Below are positions 7,511 through 18,645 of a stretch of 64,000 bases of DNA, in pieces. The notes beneath the pieces are model-generated. The model had not been told where the DNA came from and searched no databases. It saw only the letters and a list, made by a program, of their open reading frames with translations. Numbering within the stretch: the first letter of the stretch is position 1; each line of letters starts with the position of its first letter. The DNA comes from Streptomyces tendae (GTDB taxonomy: Bacteria > Actinomycetota > Actinomycetes > Streptomycetales > Streptomycetaceae). The DNA lies in assembly GCF_014650435.1 (NCBI RefSeq), contig NZ_BMUY01000016.1, positions 1 to 64,000 of the forward strand. The letters are read 5' to 3'. A program made the position numbers and the translations under genes.

Positions 7511-10500
7511 ACCTCCGTTCGTCGACGAGCCAGACGCGGCTGGCGGGCCTCCGCAAGTGCCTTTCCGAGCCCGTCGTTGATACGTCCGATGCCGTCCACC
7601 GTGCCGACGGCTCCGACGCCGACCAGGCCCACGCCGCTTGCGATCGCTGGAGCACCAGCGAGGCAGCCGACTCCCGTTATACAGAGCGCTCCCCCACCCA
7701 CTATGGCGTCTCCGCCGAGGCCGATGAGGAACATACTTCCAGCAGTTTCAGCGGCCCCCCACCAGATCTCGGGTTGGGAGAATATTGCGGAGCCGTAGTG
7801 GAGGACGGGCTCCATCTTCTCTTTGCCCCAGTCGATTACGTCGTCCCACCAATGCCCCCCGCCTCCGTTACCAGCAGTGCCGGTGCCGGTGCCTGCACCA
7901 CTGCCGGTATCGGCGCCGCTGCCCAATCCACCGGTGTCGGTGTCCTCGACGAGCGGTCCGTTGTCGGTGTCGCCGCCGTTTCCGCCGGGCCCACATTCCT
8001 GCCATCCGCCTTCGCAGCCGCCCAGTCTGGTTCCGGTGGGGTCGCTGTAGGTGGTGGGGTTGTGGGCGCTGTAGGCGTAGCCGCCGATGGTTTGTGGTTT
8101 GTCGAGTTCGAGGAGGGGGTCGACGCTGATGAAGCGGCCGGTGTTGGGATCGTAGTCGCGGGCGCCTATGTGGGTGAGGCCGGTGGTGGGGTCGATATCG
8201 CCGTTGACGAAGCCTTTCTGGCCCGGCCAGAAGGTGGGGGCGGTTCCGCGCGGACCCCCGTAGGGGAGGGTTTTGCGGCGGTTGAATGCCAGTGTGGTGG
8301 CGGAGATGGACAGGGTGTTGGTGGCGTGGGGGTCGGCGACGAGGATGCGGACTCTGCCGTCGCTGCTGGTGCGTATGGCGGAGCCGCCGGGCACGGTGTA
8401 GTAGCGGGTGCCGGCCAGGGCGCCGGTGGATTTGGTGAGGACGAGTTCTTGTCCGCCGGGCAGGTAGAGGGTGGTTGCGGCGGGTTCCCGCTTGAGGATG
8501 CGGGTGCCGTCGGCGTCGTAGAGGAAGCTGGTGATGGCGCTGGAGAGGGTGGAGGTGGCGAGTTTGCCTTCCTCGTTCCAGGTGAGGGCCTGGGAGGCGC
8601 CGGTGGCGGGGGTCTTCTTGGTCAGGTTGCCCGTGGTGTCGTATTGGTAGGTGGCGGTGCCAGTGTCGCCGCCGGTGGCGGCGACGGTGCGTACGGCGTG
8701 GGGCTGGGCGGCGCCGGTGGTGGTGGGGTAGCTGTAGGTGCGGGTGGTGTCGGCAGTGATGGGGCCTGCCGCGTGCTGGGTTTCGGTGGCGCGGTCTCCG
8801 CTGTTGGTGAAGGTCCAGCTGGTCCAGTAGGGGTCGGTGGTCCCGAGAGTGGGGCTGCCCGTGGCGGGTTGGGTGGTGCAGTCGTCTCCTGTGGTCCAGG
8901 CTTCGCTCAGGCGGCGGGCCCAGTCGTAGGCGAAGCACTGGTCGTCGATGACGGTGCCGTCGTTTTGGTCGTCGCGGATGCGGGTGAGATTTCCGGCGGT
9001 GTCGTAGCTGTACTTGGTGTTGGAGAGGGTTTTCGGGCCGGCGGCTTGGCGGTCGGTGATGGAGGTGGCCAGGCGTCGGGTGATGGTGTCGTAGCCCAAG
9101 GTCTGGGTGACCAGGGTGCCGAGGTTGCCGAGTTGGGCCTGGGCGAGTTCACCGAAGGGTGTGTAGGTGGCGCCGCGCAGGTATGCCTGGGACAGGGTGC
9201 CGTCGACGATGGAGAGCTGGTCCTGCACGTAGTGGTTGGTGACCGTTTCGGCTGGTAGCGCGGTGGTGGCGTTGGTGTTGGTGGTGCTGTAGGCGGTGGT
9301 GGCGGGCAGGTTGTTGACGGGGGTGGCCGTGGTGGCGACTGTGTAGGTACCGGCGAGTTCTTCTTCTCCGCTGACCGAGGGGACGGTCATCTTCGTGCCG
9401 GTGGGGTTGCCTGCGGTGTCGTAGCCGGTCACGGATGTGGTGTAGGCGGCGGCAGGCGTGACGGAGGTGTCGTAGCGGATGGAGTCGGCCGGCAGCCCCT
9501 TACCGCCGGGGGCGGTGTCGTAGGTCCACTCGGCCAGCTTCGTACCCGTGCTGGAGCCGATCCGCAGGCTCGTCTTGCGGCCGAGTTCGTCGTAGGTCGT
9601 GGCGAGCGTGGTGTTGCGGGCGTCGGTGGTCGTGGCGATGCGGCCGTCCTTGCCGTAAACAGTGGTGACGGCTCCCTTGTCCGGGTCACTGGAGGCTGTC
9701 TGGCGTCCGCGCAGGTCGTAGGTGTAGGTCCAGGTGTTGCGGCCGGATGCGTCCGTGACTTTGGAGAGGTTCCCGGCCGCGTCGTAGGCGTAGTGGGTCG
9801 CCTCGTAGCGGTCGGCGGACGCGCCAATGATCGGGTTGCGGTCCTTGTACTCGCGCCGCTCGATCGTGCGGCCGCGGATGTCACTGACGGCGAGTTCTGC
9901 CGTTCCGCCGGCCGGGGGCAGTGTGGCGGTCCACGTGTCCCCGTAGGTGGTGGTCGTGCGCCACTTCTCCACATTCAGCGACAGCGTCAGAACGGCGGTG
10001 GGCCGTCCGCGGCCGTCGTACTGGGTGACGCTCGATGCCGGAATCTGGTTCGGCGTGGTGGTGAGCAGCGTGGTGGAGACGGGTTGGTCGTTGTAGAAGG
10101 GCGCGTTGGTCTGGAAGGCGCGTCCGTGGGTGTCGTAGAAGGTGTCGGTGACGGTGCGGCCGCTGACGCCTACCGCGTCGCTCTGGGTCTGGCGCGCGCG
10201 CAGCAGCGAGTCGTAGAGGGTGACGGAGGTGCCCCAGGTGCCGTCTTCCCGGCGTGTCTTGGTGGTGACGGCGGACGGTGCTGTGGCGGAGATGCTGTAG
10301 GTGAAGGTGGCGTTGGGGTCCTCGGTCGTGGCCCGGCCCGCGCTCCATGCTCTGGTGAGGCGGCCCAGGCTGTCGTACTCACTACTCGTCGCGCGCCCAC
10401 TGGCGTCGGTGGCCTTGCGGATCAGGCCGCGCAGTCCGTCGAGGGTGGTGCTCGCTGCCTGGTCTTGCGAATTGGTGACGGTGATGGTGGTGGGTTGGGC

Positions 10501-13284
10501 GCCGGTGGCCGGTGCGTAGGTGGTGGTGGTCGTCTGGTCGTCCTGGCCGGTGCTGCTGGTGGTGCGCCCGTACTGGTCGTGCGCTGCCTGGTTGGTGGTC
10601 TCCCAGACCAGGGCATTGTTGCCGTCGAGTTTCGAGGCTGCTTCGGTCTTGGTGACATTGACCTGGCCCGGCTTGGGTGCGGTGCCCGGTGCTTGACCGT
10701 CGTAGGAGGTTCGGCTGGCGCTGGTGATGGCGGTGTTGAGGATCCCGCCTTGGCAGAGCGGTGAGACGGCGTTGACCACTTGGCTGGGGTAGGCGATCAG
10801 CCAGTTGCTCTTGTCCGGAGTGACGTAGGTAGTGCGGGTGCACACGGGTTTGACGCCGTGTTCGGGGTCGCCGTCATCGCCCTGGGAGGTGAGCAGGCCG
10901 TAGACCGGGTCGTAGGTGCGGGCGGTGGTCAGGGTGCGCCAGGTTCCGTCGTCGAGGAGGGTGGAGGCTTTCTCTGTGACGGTTCCGGCGAGGTGGGCGG
11001 CGCTGTCGGGGAGTGTGGGTCCGGCGCTTCCCGGCTTGTCAGGGTCGGTGATCCCGGTGATGTGTTGCGTTGCGGTGGCGTCGGATGCCCAGGGGAGGAA
11101 GGTGGTCTTGGCGACGATCTTGCCGGCGGTACCGTCTTTGTCGTAGGTGCGGGTCTCTGCGGTGCGGCCGGAGAAGTCGTTGCGGTCGGTGACGCCGTTG
11201 ACCTTAGGGGCGTTGCGGGTGCTGCCGTCGGCCAAGGTGTCGCCCGCCATGCCGAGGAAGAAGGTGCTCTCGGTCTTGGTGCGGTTGGTCGTGCCGGTCA
11301 GGGTGCGGACGGTGCCGTATCCACGGAAGTCGCTCCACGTCCGGTGTTTGTCGAGCGTGAACTCGCCGGTATCGCGCCGCCAGTGGGGGCCGTCGGCGTA
11401 TTCGTAGGTGGTGGTCTTCGACTCTGAGCCGGTGCCGGCGGTGGTGTCGTCTTCGATGACCTGGGTCACGACGTACTTGTGGAACCAGTCCTTGACCGGG
11501 TCGACTGCCCCGTCCGGTGTCCACCACGACGGGTAGCAGCGCTTGCTGTTCTCGTCAGGGTCGGGCTGGTTGGTAGTGGTGCACTCGGTGGGGCTGTAGG
11601 TGACCAGGGTATCGGCGCCGGTTTCGCCCGTGACCCGTGTGAGGCGGTACCTGTTCAGCGGGGCCCGGCCCTCGGCGGCGTCGACCCGGTTGGGCATCAG
11701 CTTGCCACCAGTGGTGATCTTGGGCAGGGTCAGATCGGCCAGGGCGCCCGCTTTGGCGGTGTGCTGGACCGCTGCAAGCCACAGTGAAGGCGTGGAGACG
11801 TCGCCGGTACCGGGGTAGTTCGAGGTGAGCGCCCAGGTGTCGACGGGCTGCATCGTGCTGCCCTGCAGCGCGAAGGTGTTGACCGAGGTCAGACGCTTGG
11901 TCGACCAGAACGTCGGAGTGGCCTGAAGGCACTGCTCGTCGGCCGTGCAATGCAGGTCCACCGGCACGTCCGGCCAGTAGGTGGCGTGGTCCTCGTCCAG
12001 GACGCAGTTGGACGCACACCGGTCCGACACACCGAACTTCACCTGGCCTGCCGGGTTGGCGGTGGTGAGGGCCTGGCCGGCCCGCAGGCCGTAGTCGATC
12101 CGGGTCAGGTAGCCGCCGCGGATGTAGGAGGCAGGATCGTCGATCTTGCTGTTCTTCGCGTAGTAGCCGGTTTCCTTGGTGTAGTACAGGGCCATGGCGT
12201 CGTTGTGCGGGTCGACGACGTAGTCGAGGTTCCAGCGCCAGCCCTGGGTCTGCGCCGAGGAGGCGAAGTCCGTGCCGTGACCGGGTTCGCCGCTGTGGTT
12301 TCCGTAGACGGGGACGGTGAAGACGGAGTTCGTCTCGGCCTTGCCGCTGCTCCAGCCGGGAAGACGGTTCTTCCCGAACCAGTACTGGGTGCCGTCGACG
12401 GTCGTGACCTTCCAGTACTCGTAGTCGGCGTCGCCGTTCACGTCGTTCGGGGCGCTGCCCTTGATCAGTTCGACGCGGGAGCCGTCATCGGCAGCGGGCT
12501 TCCACACGCTCTTGCCGGCATCCCACACCAAGGGGGTGGACCTGCCGTTCAGCGACAGGGTGGCGTTCTGGGACTTCCAGCACAGGTCGCCGACCTCCTC
12601 CGTGTTGTTGCCGTCCTCCTTGTCGTTCTCGCACGCCGCGTACGTCCGCTCGATGTAGCCGGGCGAGTACTCCCAGCCCTCACCGACCCACGAGGTCTGA
12701 TTGTTGGTGGACGACGTCCGCCCGTCCACGGCGGAGGAGTTGTACGACAGCGCGACCTTGGGCTCCAGGCTGCCCGGCACCGGAGGCACTCCGAACGGGA
12801 TGCTCCAGCCGAAGCCGCCGGAGTTTCCGCCCGCCGACCAGGACCCGGAGAGGGACAACGATGTCGCCTTGAACGAGCCCTCTTCACCGGACGCGCCAGC
12901 CTCGGCAGCCAGCACCACCGTGCTCTGGGCAGAAGCCTTGCCGGCTGCGGAGGACGACGAGCTGGATGCGCGGGTCACGGTGGGAAGAGTGACGGTGGCC
13001 GTCAGGGTGCGGGCGTTGGTGTCGTTGTCGGTCGCCAGCGGGACGCCCTGGCGGCATTTCGCCGCCTTCGGCGTGGTCAGCGCACAGGCAGGGAGCCGCA
13101 CAAGGTGCAGACGAGAGGCCCAGTCGGCGCCATAGGCCGACGCGATCTCGGTGTAGTCGACCTGGACCTCGGCCGTCCCGGCCGTGGCGGAGGCGTCGGC
13201 GGGCTCGAGTGACAGCAGCAGACCGTCGATCCCGGCTCGCCGTGTGGTCTGGCGGTCGGCAACGGTCACATGCAGGCGCTTCCC
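7459..13284 (-). pseudogene. RHS/YD-repeat polymorphic toxin core, 5'-truncated and frameshifted
   Basis: About 1940 codons of RHS protein are open. A beta-rich N-terminal part includes the GGFGWSIPFGVPPVPGSLEP region and an SSAVDGRTSSTNNQTSWVG segment. Many YD-type repeats follow (such as YEYADG, YDELGRKTS, YDTAGN). The conserved RHS core end is GLTHIGARDYDPNTGRF, followed by ISVDP and SAHNPTTYSDPTG. A Gly/Asp linker and a hydrophobic pre-toxin segment (FLIGLGGDAIVGGG) come next. RHS shells encapsulate a C-terminal toxin. Two defects are visible. No start codon or signal peptide belongs to it, because the frame upstream of about 13284 is out-of-phase aldolase sequence. Around 7530-7575 the frame leaves the toxin frame and ends 459 bases into unrelated codons. 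It is probably dead in present form. Confidence 0.8.
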
Positions 13285-13289
13285 AGCGG

Positions 13290-14041
13290 TGGAACCGGGC
13301 CTTGGCGGCGAGCTGCGCCTGGGCCGATCGCTCCATCGTGATGAACCACCATGCCGCGGCGTCGACCGAGCCCGCGGCCGTGAGCAGCCCGTGGTTGCGC
13401 AGGATGACCGCCTTGTGGCCGCCCAGGGCCTCGGCGATGCGGCGGCCTTCCTCCGGGTCGTTGGCCACGCCGGAGTAGTTCTCGTAACATCCGTGGTCCT
13501 CGTAGAAGGCGCACGCGTCCTGGGTGAGGGGTTCGAGCCGCTGTGTGGTGGCGGACAGGGCCTTGCCGTACACCGAGTGGCTGTGGGCGGCACCAATCAC
13601 GTCCGGCCTGGCCGCGTGTACGGCGGAGTGGATGGCGAAGGCGGCCCGGTTGACCCGATGGCGTCCCTGGACGACTTCACCGTCGTGGTTGACGAGCAGG
13701 AGGTCGCTGACCTTGACGTGCTTGAAGGACATGCCGAACGGATTGACCCAGAAGTGGTCGGGATACTCGGGGTCGCGGGCGGTGATGTGGCCAGCAACCC
13801 CTTCCTCGAATCCGAACCGTCCGAAGAGGCGCAGCGCGCCGGCGAGCCGTTCCTTGCGGTGGCGCCGCTCGACGGCGGGGTCGGTGAACGTCTTGGGGAG
13901 CCGCAGGATGAGCTGCTCCTCCGGGATCGGTGTGAGGTCCTGTCGGCTCAACGGCTCAGAGCGGACGTCGTCGTGGCTGACCGTTTCTTGGGTCACGGGG
14001 TGCTCCTTCGGCTGGATGGTTCCGGGGGCGGTTGCCGTCAT
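13290..14041 (-). pseudogene. Class II aldolase/adducin-like protein lacking its C-terminus
   Basis: From the ATG at 14041, which overlaps the DUF4387 stop (ATGA), about 249 residues match class II aldolase/adducin proteins. They include FGFEEGVAGHITARDPEYPD, the zinc-binding AAHSHSVYGKAL pattern, and ILRNHGLLTAAGSVDAAAWW carrying the third metal histidine. After residue 249 (about 13297) the sequence changes to out-of-phase RHS sequence; the frame stays open to 12884 with unrelated residues. Family members continue another 25-50 residues. It was the last gene of the transporter operon. Metal ligands remain, so partial function is not excluded. Confidence 0.75.
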
Positions 14042-14400
14042 GCCTGGCCGCCGTGGCGCGGGAGGTGCCGTTCGGGCACCGGAAGGGTGGCGAGGGGAAC
14101 GTGGTGCTGGCCGGCGTGGATGTCCCGGTCCCGAAGGCCGCCCTGGGTGACGGGACGGGGGAAGGAGATCTTCACGACGTTCAGGGCGGGGATGCGGAAG
14201 AACTGGACCTGCCCGGCGTCGACTCCGTAGAGGTCGGCGATCACCTGCTCGTTGAGGAAGGTCTCGTTGGCGGCGATGGCATATCCGGCGCTGTCCTTCA
14301 TGAAGGTCTCCATGGTGACCCAGAAGGGCCCGGCGTTCTTGGACCGCACCTCGATCGCGAAGTCTCCGAGCACGGGCGGGGCGGAGGTGTGGTCAGACAT
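14038..14400 (-). CDS. DUF4387 family protein
   Basis: This 120-residue protein carries the family pattern AIEVRSKNAGPFWVTMETFM near residues 15-35, then YAIAANETFLNEQVIADLYG and NVVKISFPRP. DUF4387 genes almost always follow a DUF1446 gene, as here, where the two overlap by 8 bases. The pair is thought to act in degradation of acyclic terpenoid-type or related acids, but the reaction has not been established as far as I know. The stop overlaps the aldolase start, so the three should be co-translated. Confidence 0.88.
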   Translation of the reverse strand: MSDHTSAPPVLGDFAIEVRSKNAGPFWVTMETFMKDSAGYAIAANETFLNEQVIADLYGVDAGQVQFFRIPALNVVKISFPRPVTQGGLRDRDIHAGQHHVPLATLPVPERHLPRHGGQA

Positions 14401-15784
14401 GGCTGTCCTCGTGGGAGTGGTGGGTGCGGAACATGCTGGTGGGCGAGTCCACGTCGACGGCGTGATTGAGGACGAACTCGTAGGCCGCGCCGCGCTCGGT
14501 CTCCGCCGGCGAGGTGGGGAAGGCGAAGCTGGGCAGGTACTCCATCTCCGGCAGCGGCAGGTGCAGCATCAGGGGGTTGGCGACCTTGGCGATGGCGGTT
14601 GCGGTGGCCTGCGAGGGTGCGTTGACCAGGAGCATGACGCCGACTTCGCGGGGCGGGGTGGTGTCGGGGTCGATGTCCTCGAGGATGGCGTTGTGGCCGT
14701 AGAGGCGGATGTCCATGCCGTAGTCGCCGTGGTTCAGGCCGAGGGTCTGGCGGACGCGCTCGGTGACGATGGTGCGCAGGAGCCGGGCCCAGCGGTCGAT
14801 GTGGGCGGTGATGTAGGGGTCGCGGATGCCGGTGAAGGAGACGGTTTCGTAGCCGGTGACACGAGCGCCCTCGAGTTTGACGGTGTGCTGGGCGGCGGGC
14901 TCGAAGCGGGAACCCTCCACGCGGACACGGCGGTCGTCCAGGGCGGTGTAGACGGCCTCGGAGACGTCGAGGGTGCCGGCCGGTTCCCGCATCCGCAGGG
15001 GGTTGGCGGTCTCGTACAGCATGTGGGCCGCCACGGACGTGGGGGTGCAGGCGTTGTCCGGGTCGAGGGGTTCGATGATGAATCCGTCGGCGTCGATGGT
15101 GGCCAGGACACCGCCAGCGCGCGGATCGGTGGTGCACTGTCCGCCGCATTCGACGACCTTGGCGGCGTGCCAGGTCGGGCCGGCCGGCATGCCGCGCATC
15201 AGGGGGACCGCGGCCGCCAGGGCGGTGTCGGTGGCCCGGCCGGCCAGAACGACCTGGGCGCCGGCCCGGAGGGCGTGGATGAAGGGTTCGTGGCCCATCA
15301 TGCCGACGATGTGGGTGCAGCTCTCCAGCGTGCCGGGCTCCAGGGGGCCGTGTGGGGCCAGGGGGTGCACGCGGCCAGCTGAGAGTTGTTCTTTGAGGAA
15401 GGCGGGGTCCTGCTCGCTGTAGACGCGGGCGATCTTCAGATCGAGGCCTTCCTCGGCGAGGACGTCTTCGGCGATCTGGGCGACCCAGTCGACGCCGGAG
15501 TCGGTGCCGCTGGTGCCGCAGGAGCCCACCAGGAGCGGGATGCCGGCGTCGGCGGCGGCCTTGAGGAGGATGGTCAGGTCCCGGCGGACCGCGGCCGCGG
15601 TGGTCTTGGCGACGCCGGCTCCCAGGTAGTGCGGTCCGGAGTCGGTGGAGCCACCGTCGACCGCGATGACGTCCGGGTTCAGGGTGAGGCCGTACTCGAT
15701 GGTCTGTGGGGTGAAGCCAGCGCCGAGCATTCCGGTGGGTGTCAGGACCCGGACCCGGTCGGGGGTTTCAGCGGACGGAGGCAT
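14393..15784 (-). CDS. DUF1446 (AtuA-like) protein
   Basis: This is a 463-residue protein of full family length. Typical patterns are GMLGAGFTPQTIEYGL near the start, VDGGSTDSGPHYLG (about residues 43-56), LLVGSCGTSGTDSGVDW and VVLAGRATDTALAAAVPL. AtuA belongs to the acyclic terpene utilisation cluster of Pseudomonas, and related proteins occur in many acid-catabolic operons; the chemistry is unsettled. The gene overlaps the preceding ATPase gene by 17 bases and DUF4387 by 8. Together with the transporter it suggests uptake and breakdown of a small branched or hydroxy acid. Confidence 0.88.
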   Translation of the reverse strand: MPPSAETPDRVRVLTPTGMLGAGFTPQTIEYGLTLNPDVIAVDGGSTDSGPHYLGAGVAKTTAAAVRRDLTILLKAAADAGIPLLVGSCGTSGTDSGVDWVAQIAEDVLAEEGLDLKIARVYSEQDPAFLKEQLSAGRVHPLAPHGPLEPGTLESCTHIVGMMGHEPFIHALRAGAQVVLAGRATDTALAAAVPLMRGMPAGPTWHAAKVVECGGQCTTDPRAGGVLATIDADGFIIEPLDPDNACTPTSVAAHMLYETANPLRMREPAGTLDVSEAVYTALDDRRVRVEGSRFEPAAQHTVKLEGARVTGYETVSFTGIRDPYITAHIDRWARLLRTIVTERVRQTLGLNHGDYGMDIRLYGHNAILEDIDPDTTPPREVGVMLLVNAPSQATATAIAKVANPLMLHLPLPEMEYLPSFAFPTSPAETERGAAYEFVLNHAVDVDSPTSMFRTHHSHEDSHV

Positions 15785-16907
15785 GTGGGTTCTCCTCGTT
15801 CGAAGGGGTTTCCCCGAGGACCGCCGAAGGGGTTTCCTCGGGGAAGACGCGGATGTCTCCCGGAGGGAGACTGATGGTGAGTTCGCCGTCGGAGACCGGG
15901 CGGGTGGTGGTGACCGTCACCGGTGTGGCGCCGATGCGGACGGTGTACCGGTAGTGGTCTCCGAGGTAGGCCCGGTTCTCGACGTTGACGGTCAACGTGT
16001 CCGGCGGTGCGGCGCCGGTACTCGTGCGGCGGTGGATGTCGATGCTCTCGGGCCTGATGCAGACGCGCACCCTGCCCAGCCGCCTGTCGGTGTGCGGGAC
16101 GCGCAGGGGCTGGTCCAGGCCGTCGACGCGAAGGAGCGCGTGGGTGCCGTCGGCCTGGGTGACCGTGGCGCTGAGGATGTTGGCGGTGCCCACGAAGTCC
16201 GCGACGAACAGGTCGGCGGGGTGTTCGTAGATCTCGTCCGGGGTGCCGACCTGGTGCACTCGGCCCTGGTTCATGACCGCGACCCGGTCGCTGACGGACA
16301 GGGCTTCGTCCTGGTCGTGAGTGACGAAGACGGTGGTGACGCCGACCTGGGACTGCAGGTTCTTCAGCCACTGCCGCGAGCGGTCGCGGAGTTTCGCGTC
16401 GAGGTTGGAGAAGGGCTCGTCGAGCAGCAGCATGTCGGGCGGGTGCGCCAGGGCCCGGGCCAGCGCGACCCGTTGTTGCTGCCCGCCGGAGAGCTGATGC
16501 GGATACGCCGTGGCGTGGTCCCCCAGCTCGACCAGGTCGAGCACCTCCCTCACCCGCTGCTCGCGCTGGGCCCTGGCGGTCTTGCGCAGCTTGAGGGGGT
16601 AGCCGACGTTCGCCGCTACCGACATGTGCGGCCAGATCGCGTACGACTGGAACACCACCCCGCAGTTGCGGTGTTCGGGTTCGATGTCGACCCGTCCGTG
16701 GTCGAAAACGACGTGATCGCCGAAGGCGATGCTGCCCGAGTCCGGGTGGTGGAGGCCGGCAATGGACCACAGGGTGGTCGACTTTCCGCAGCCGCTGGGC
16801 CCCAGCAGGGTGAAGATCTCACCCTCCTGGACCGTCAGCGAGAGTTCGTGCAGCGCCGTGTGTTGGGAGAAGCGCTTGGTGAGGTTGTTCAGGTGGAGGC
16901 TAGGCAC
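15768..16907 (-). CDS. ABC transporter ATP-binding protein (spermidine/iron/phosphonate type)
   Basis: 379 residues are read from a GTG at 16907, which overlaps the permease stop by 8 bases; longer starts would run deeper into the permease. Walker A is LLGPSGCGKSTT (about residues 34-45), the signature motif is LSGGQQQRVALARAL, and Walker B is MLLLDEPFSNLD with THDQDEALSVSDR after it. The C-terminal 130 residues form the OB-type TOBE domain (VCIRPESIDIHR). It should power the permease encoded upstream. Confidence 0.95.
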   Translation of the reverse strand: MPSLHLNNLTKRFSQHTALHELSLTVQEGEIFTLLGPSGCGKSTTLWSIAGLHHPDSGSIAFGDHVVFDHGRVDIEPEHRNCGVVFQSYAIWPHMSVAANVGYPLKLRKTARAQREQRVREVLDLVELGDHATAYPHQLSGGQQQRVALARALAHPPDMLLLDEPFSNLDAKLRDRSRQWLKNLQSQVGVTTVFVTHDQDEALSVSDRVAVMNQGRVHQVGTPDEIYEHPADLFVADFVGTANILSATVTQADGTHALLRVDGLDQPLRVPHTDRRLGRVRVCIRPESIDIHRRTSTGAAPPDTLTVNVENRAYLGDHYRYTVRIGATPVTVTTTRPVSDGELTISLPPGDIRVFPEETPSAVLGETPSNEENPHASVR

Positions 16908-18645
16908 GCGGACGCACCCCCAGCAGGGCGCGGCCCGCACCCAGTACGACCAGCGTGATGACCATCTGGATCACTCCCAACGCGGCGACGCTTCCGCCGA
17001 TGCTTGTCGCTGCGAGTTGCAGCATGGTGAGACCGAGGACGGGTGTCCTGTCGGTGACGAGGAAGACGGCGGGTTCGGCGTCGTTGAGCATGGCGACGAA
17101 CAGCAGCACGAAGGACGCGCCCGCGGCGGGTGCCACCAGCCGGAAGACGACCGTGCGCATGGCCGTCCACCAGGAGGCGCCGGAGGTACGGGCCGCGTGG
17201 TCGAGGTCGGCCCCGATCCCGGCCAGCGCGGGGTAGAAGGCGCTGTAGCCGAGGGCGAGACTGCGTACGGCGAAGGCGATGCCGATGCCCCACAGGCTGG
17301 CCCGGATCGCGCCGGATCTGTCCAGCAGGGCGAAGCTCCAGAAGAAGGCCATGCCGGTGACGAGAGCGGGCATCATGCGCGGCCAGAGCATGCCCTGCTG
17401 CAGCGAGCCGCGGAAACGGAACCGCGAGCGGTGGGCGATCACCGACAGCACCGCGATGACCAGCGTGGTCAGGGCTCCGCCGACGCCGGCGATCAGGAGG
17501 CTGTTGACAATGGAGTTGGTGTACAGGGGGTTGTCGAAGACGGCGGAGAAGTTGTCCAGAGTCAGGACGCTCCACGGCGAGATGAACGGCGAGAGGATCG
17601 AGGTGAACGCCGCCAGTACCACCCCGGCCAACGGGACGAGGACGAACAGGGCCAGGAACAGGGCGAGGACGCTCGCCAGCAGCCACCGCACCCGTCCCAT
17701 CCTCAGTACTCGTACCCCGGTGGGCTTGCCGGTCGTGGTGGTGAAGCGTGCGGTGTCACCCACCAGCCGGTTGCGCAGTACCAGCAGGCCGGACACTGCC
17801 ACCAGCAGGAACACCGCTCCTGCGGAGACGAGGCCCTGCTGGGCGTCGTTGGTCCAGTGGTCGTAGAGGTAGGTGGAGATCAGACCGATGTCGCTGGAGT
17901 ACCCCAGGATCAGAGGGAGGCCGAGGACCTCCATGGACAGGGCGAAGACCAGCAGCGCCGCGTTCGTGACGGCGGGCCTCAGCAAGGGCAGGCTGACGGA
18001 CAGCAGGCTGCGCAGCGGGCCGGCGCCCAGGGTACGGGCGGCGTCCTCCAGCGCCGGATCGATGGACAGGAGGGTGCCGCGGCACAGCAAGAACACCGTG
18101 GGAGAGGCGACCGTCATCCCGACCAGGGCCATGCCCGGGACGCTGTACAGGTTGACCGGCATGCTCAGGAAGGTGTGCGTCTCCAGCCACGAGGTGGCGA
18201 ATCCGGCCGGTGTCCACATGGCGGCCCAGCCGATGATGAGCACCAGGCCCGGCAGGGCGAGGGGAATGAGCAGCAACGTGGTGAGAACGCGTCGCCCCGG
18301 GACGTCCGTGCGGGTGAGGAGGACCGCGCACGCGACACCGACCACGATCGATCCTGCCGTGTTCAGCGCGGCGAACAGGACCGAGTTGCCCACCGCGGAC
18401 CACCAACTGCCGTCGGTGAGCAGTGCGTGGAAGTTGTCCCAGGTGAGGTGACCGCCCGAGTCGTACAGCGGTGTCGACCACAGGGAGGCTGCCACTACCG
18501 GCACGATGGGGCCGACGATGACCAACAGGGCGAGTGCCCACAGGAGGTAGTGGCCGGCGTTGGTGGACATCAGCCTTCGCCGGCGCTTCACGGGTGGGGG
18601 GGTCGTGTGGAGCGGCGGTGGTGGCCGCAGTCGGGTGGCGCTCAC
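16900..18645 (-). CDS. ABC transporter permease, two fused domains
   Basis: The 581-residue membrane protein starts at a GTG at 18645 that overlaps the binding-protein stop (GTGA). About 12 hydrophobic segments fall into two similar halves, each with a permease coupling loop (EDAARTLGAGPLRSLLSVSLP in the first, DLDHAARTSGASWW in the second). This fused arrangement is typical of iron(III), thiamine or 2-aminoethylphosphonate-type importers. With the upstream binding protein and downstream ATPase it forms one importer. The substrate cannot be read from the sequence. Confidence 0.93.
   Translation of the reverse strand: MSATRLRPPPPLHTTPPPVKRRRRLMSTNAGHYLLWALALLVIVGPIVPVVAASLWSTPLYDSGGHLTWDNFHALLTDGSWWSAVGNSVLFAALNTAGSIVVGVACAVLLTRTDVPGRRVLTTLLLIPLALPGLVLIIGWAAMWTPAGFATSWLETHTFLSMPVNLYSVPGMALVGMTVASPTVFLLCRGTLLSIDPALEDAARTLGAGPLRSLLSVSLPLLRPAVTNAALLVFALSMEVLGLPLILGYSSDIGLISTYLYDHWTNDAQQGLVSAGAVFLLVAVSGLLVLRNRLVGDTARFTTTTGKPTGVRVLRMGRVRWLLASVLALFLALFVLVPLAGVVLAAFTSILSPFISPWSVLTLDNFSAVFDNPLYTNSIVNSLLIAGVGGALTTLVIAVLSVIAHRSRFRFRGSLQQGMLWPRMMPALVTGMAFFWSFALLDRSGAIRASLWGIGIAFAVRSLALGYSAFYPALAGIGADLDHAARTSGASWWTAMRTVVFRLVAPAAGASFVLLFVAMLNDAEPAVFLVTDRTPVLGLTMLQLAATSIGGSVAALGVIQMVITLVVLGAGRALLGVRPRA

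Noticed and set aside
7774..9258. Plus-strand open frame of nearly 500 codons opposite the RHS core end
   Set aside because: Gly/Val-rich repetitive translation, the complement of RHS YD repeats.
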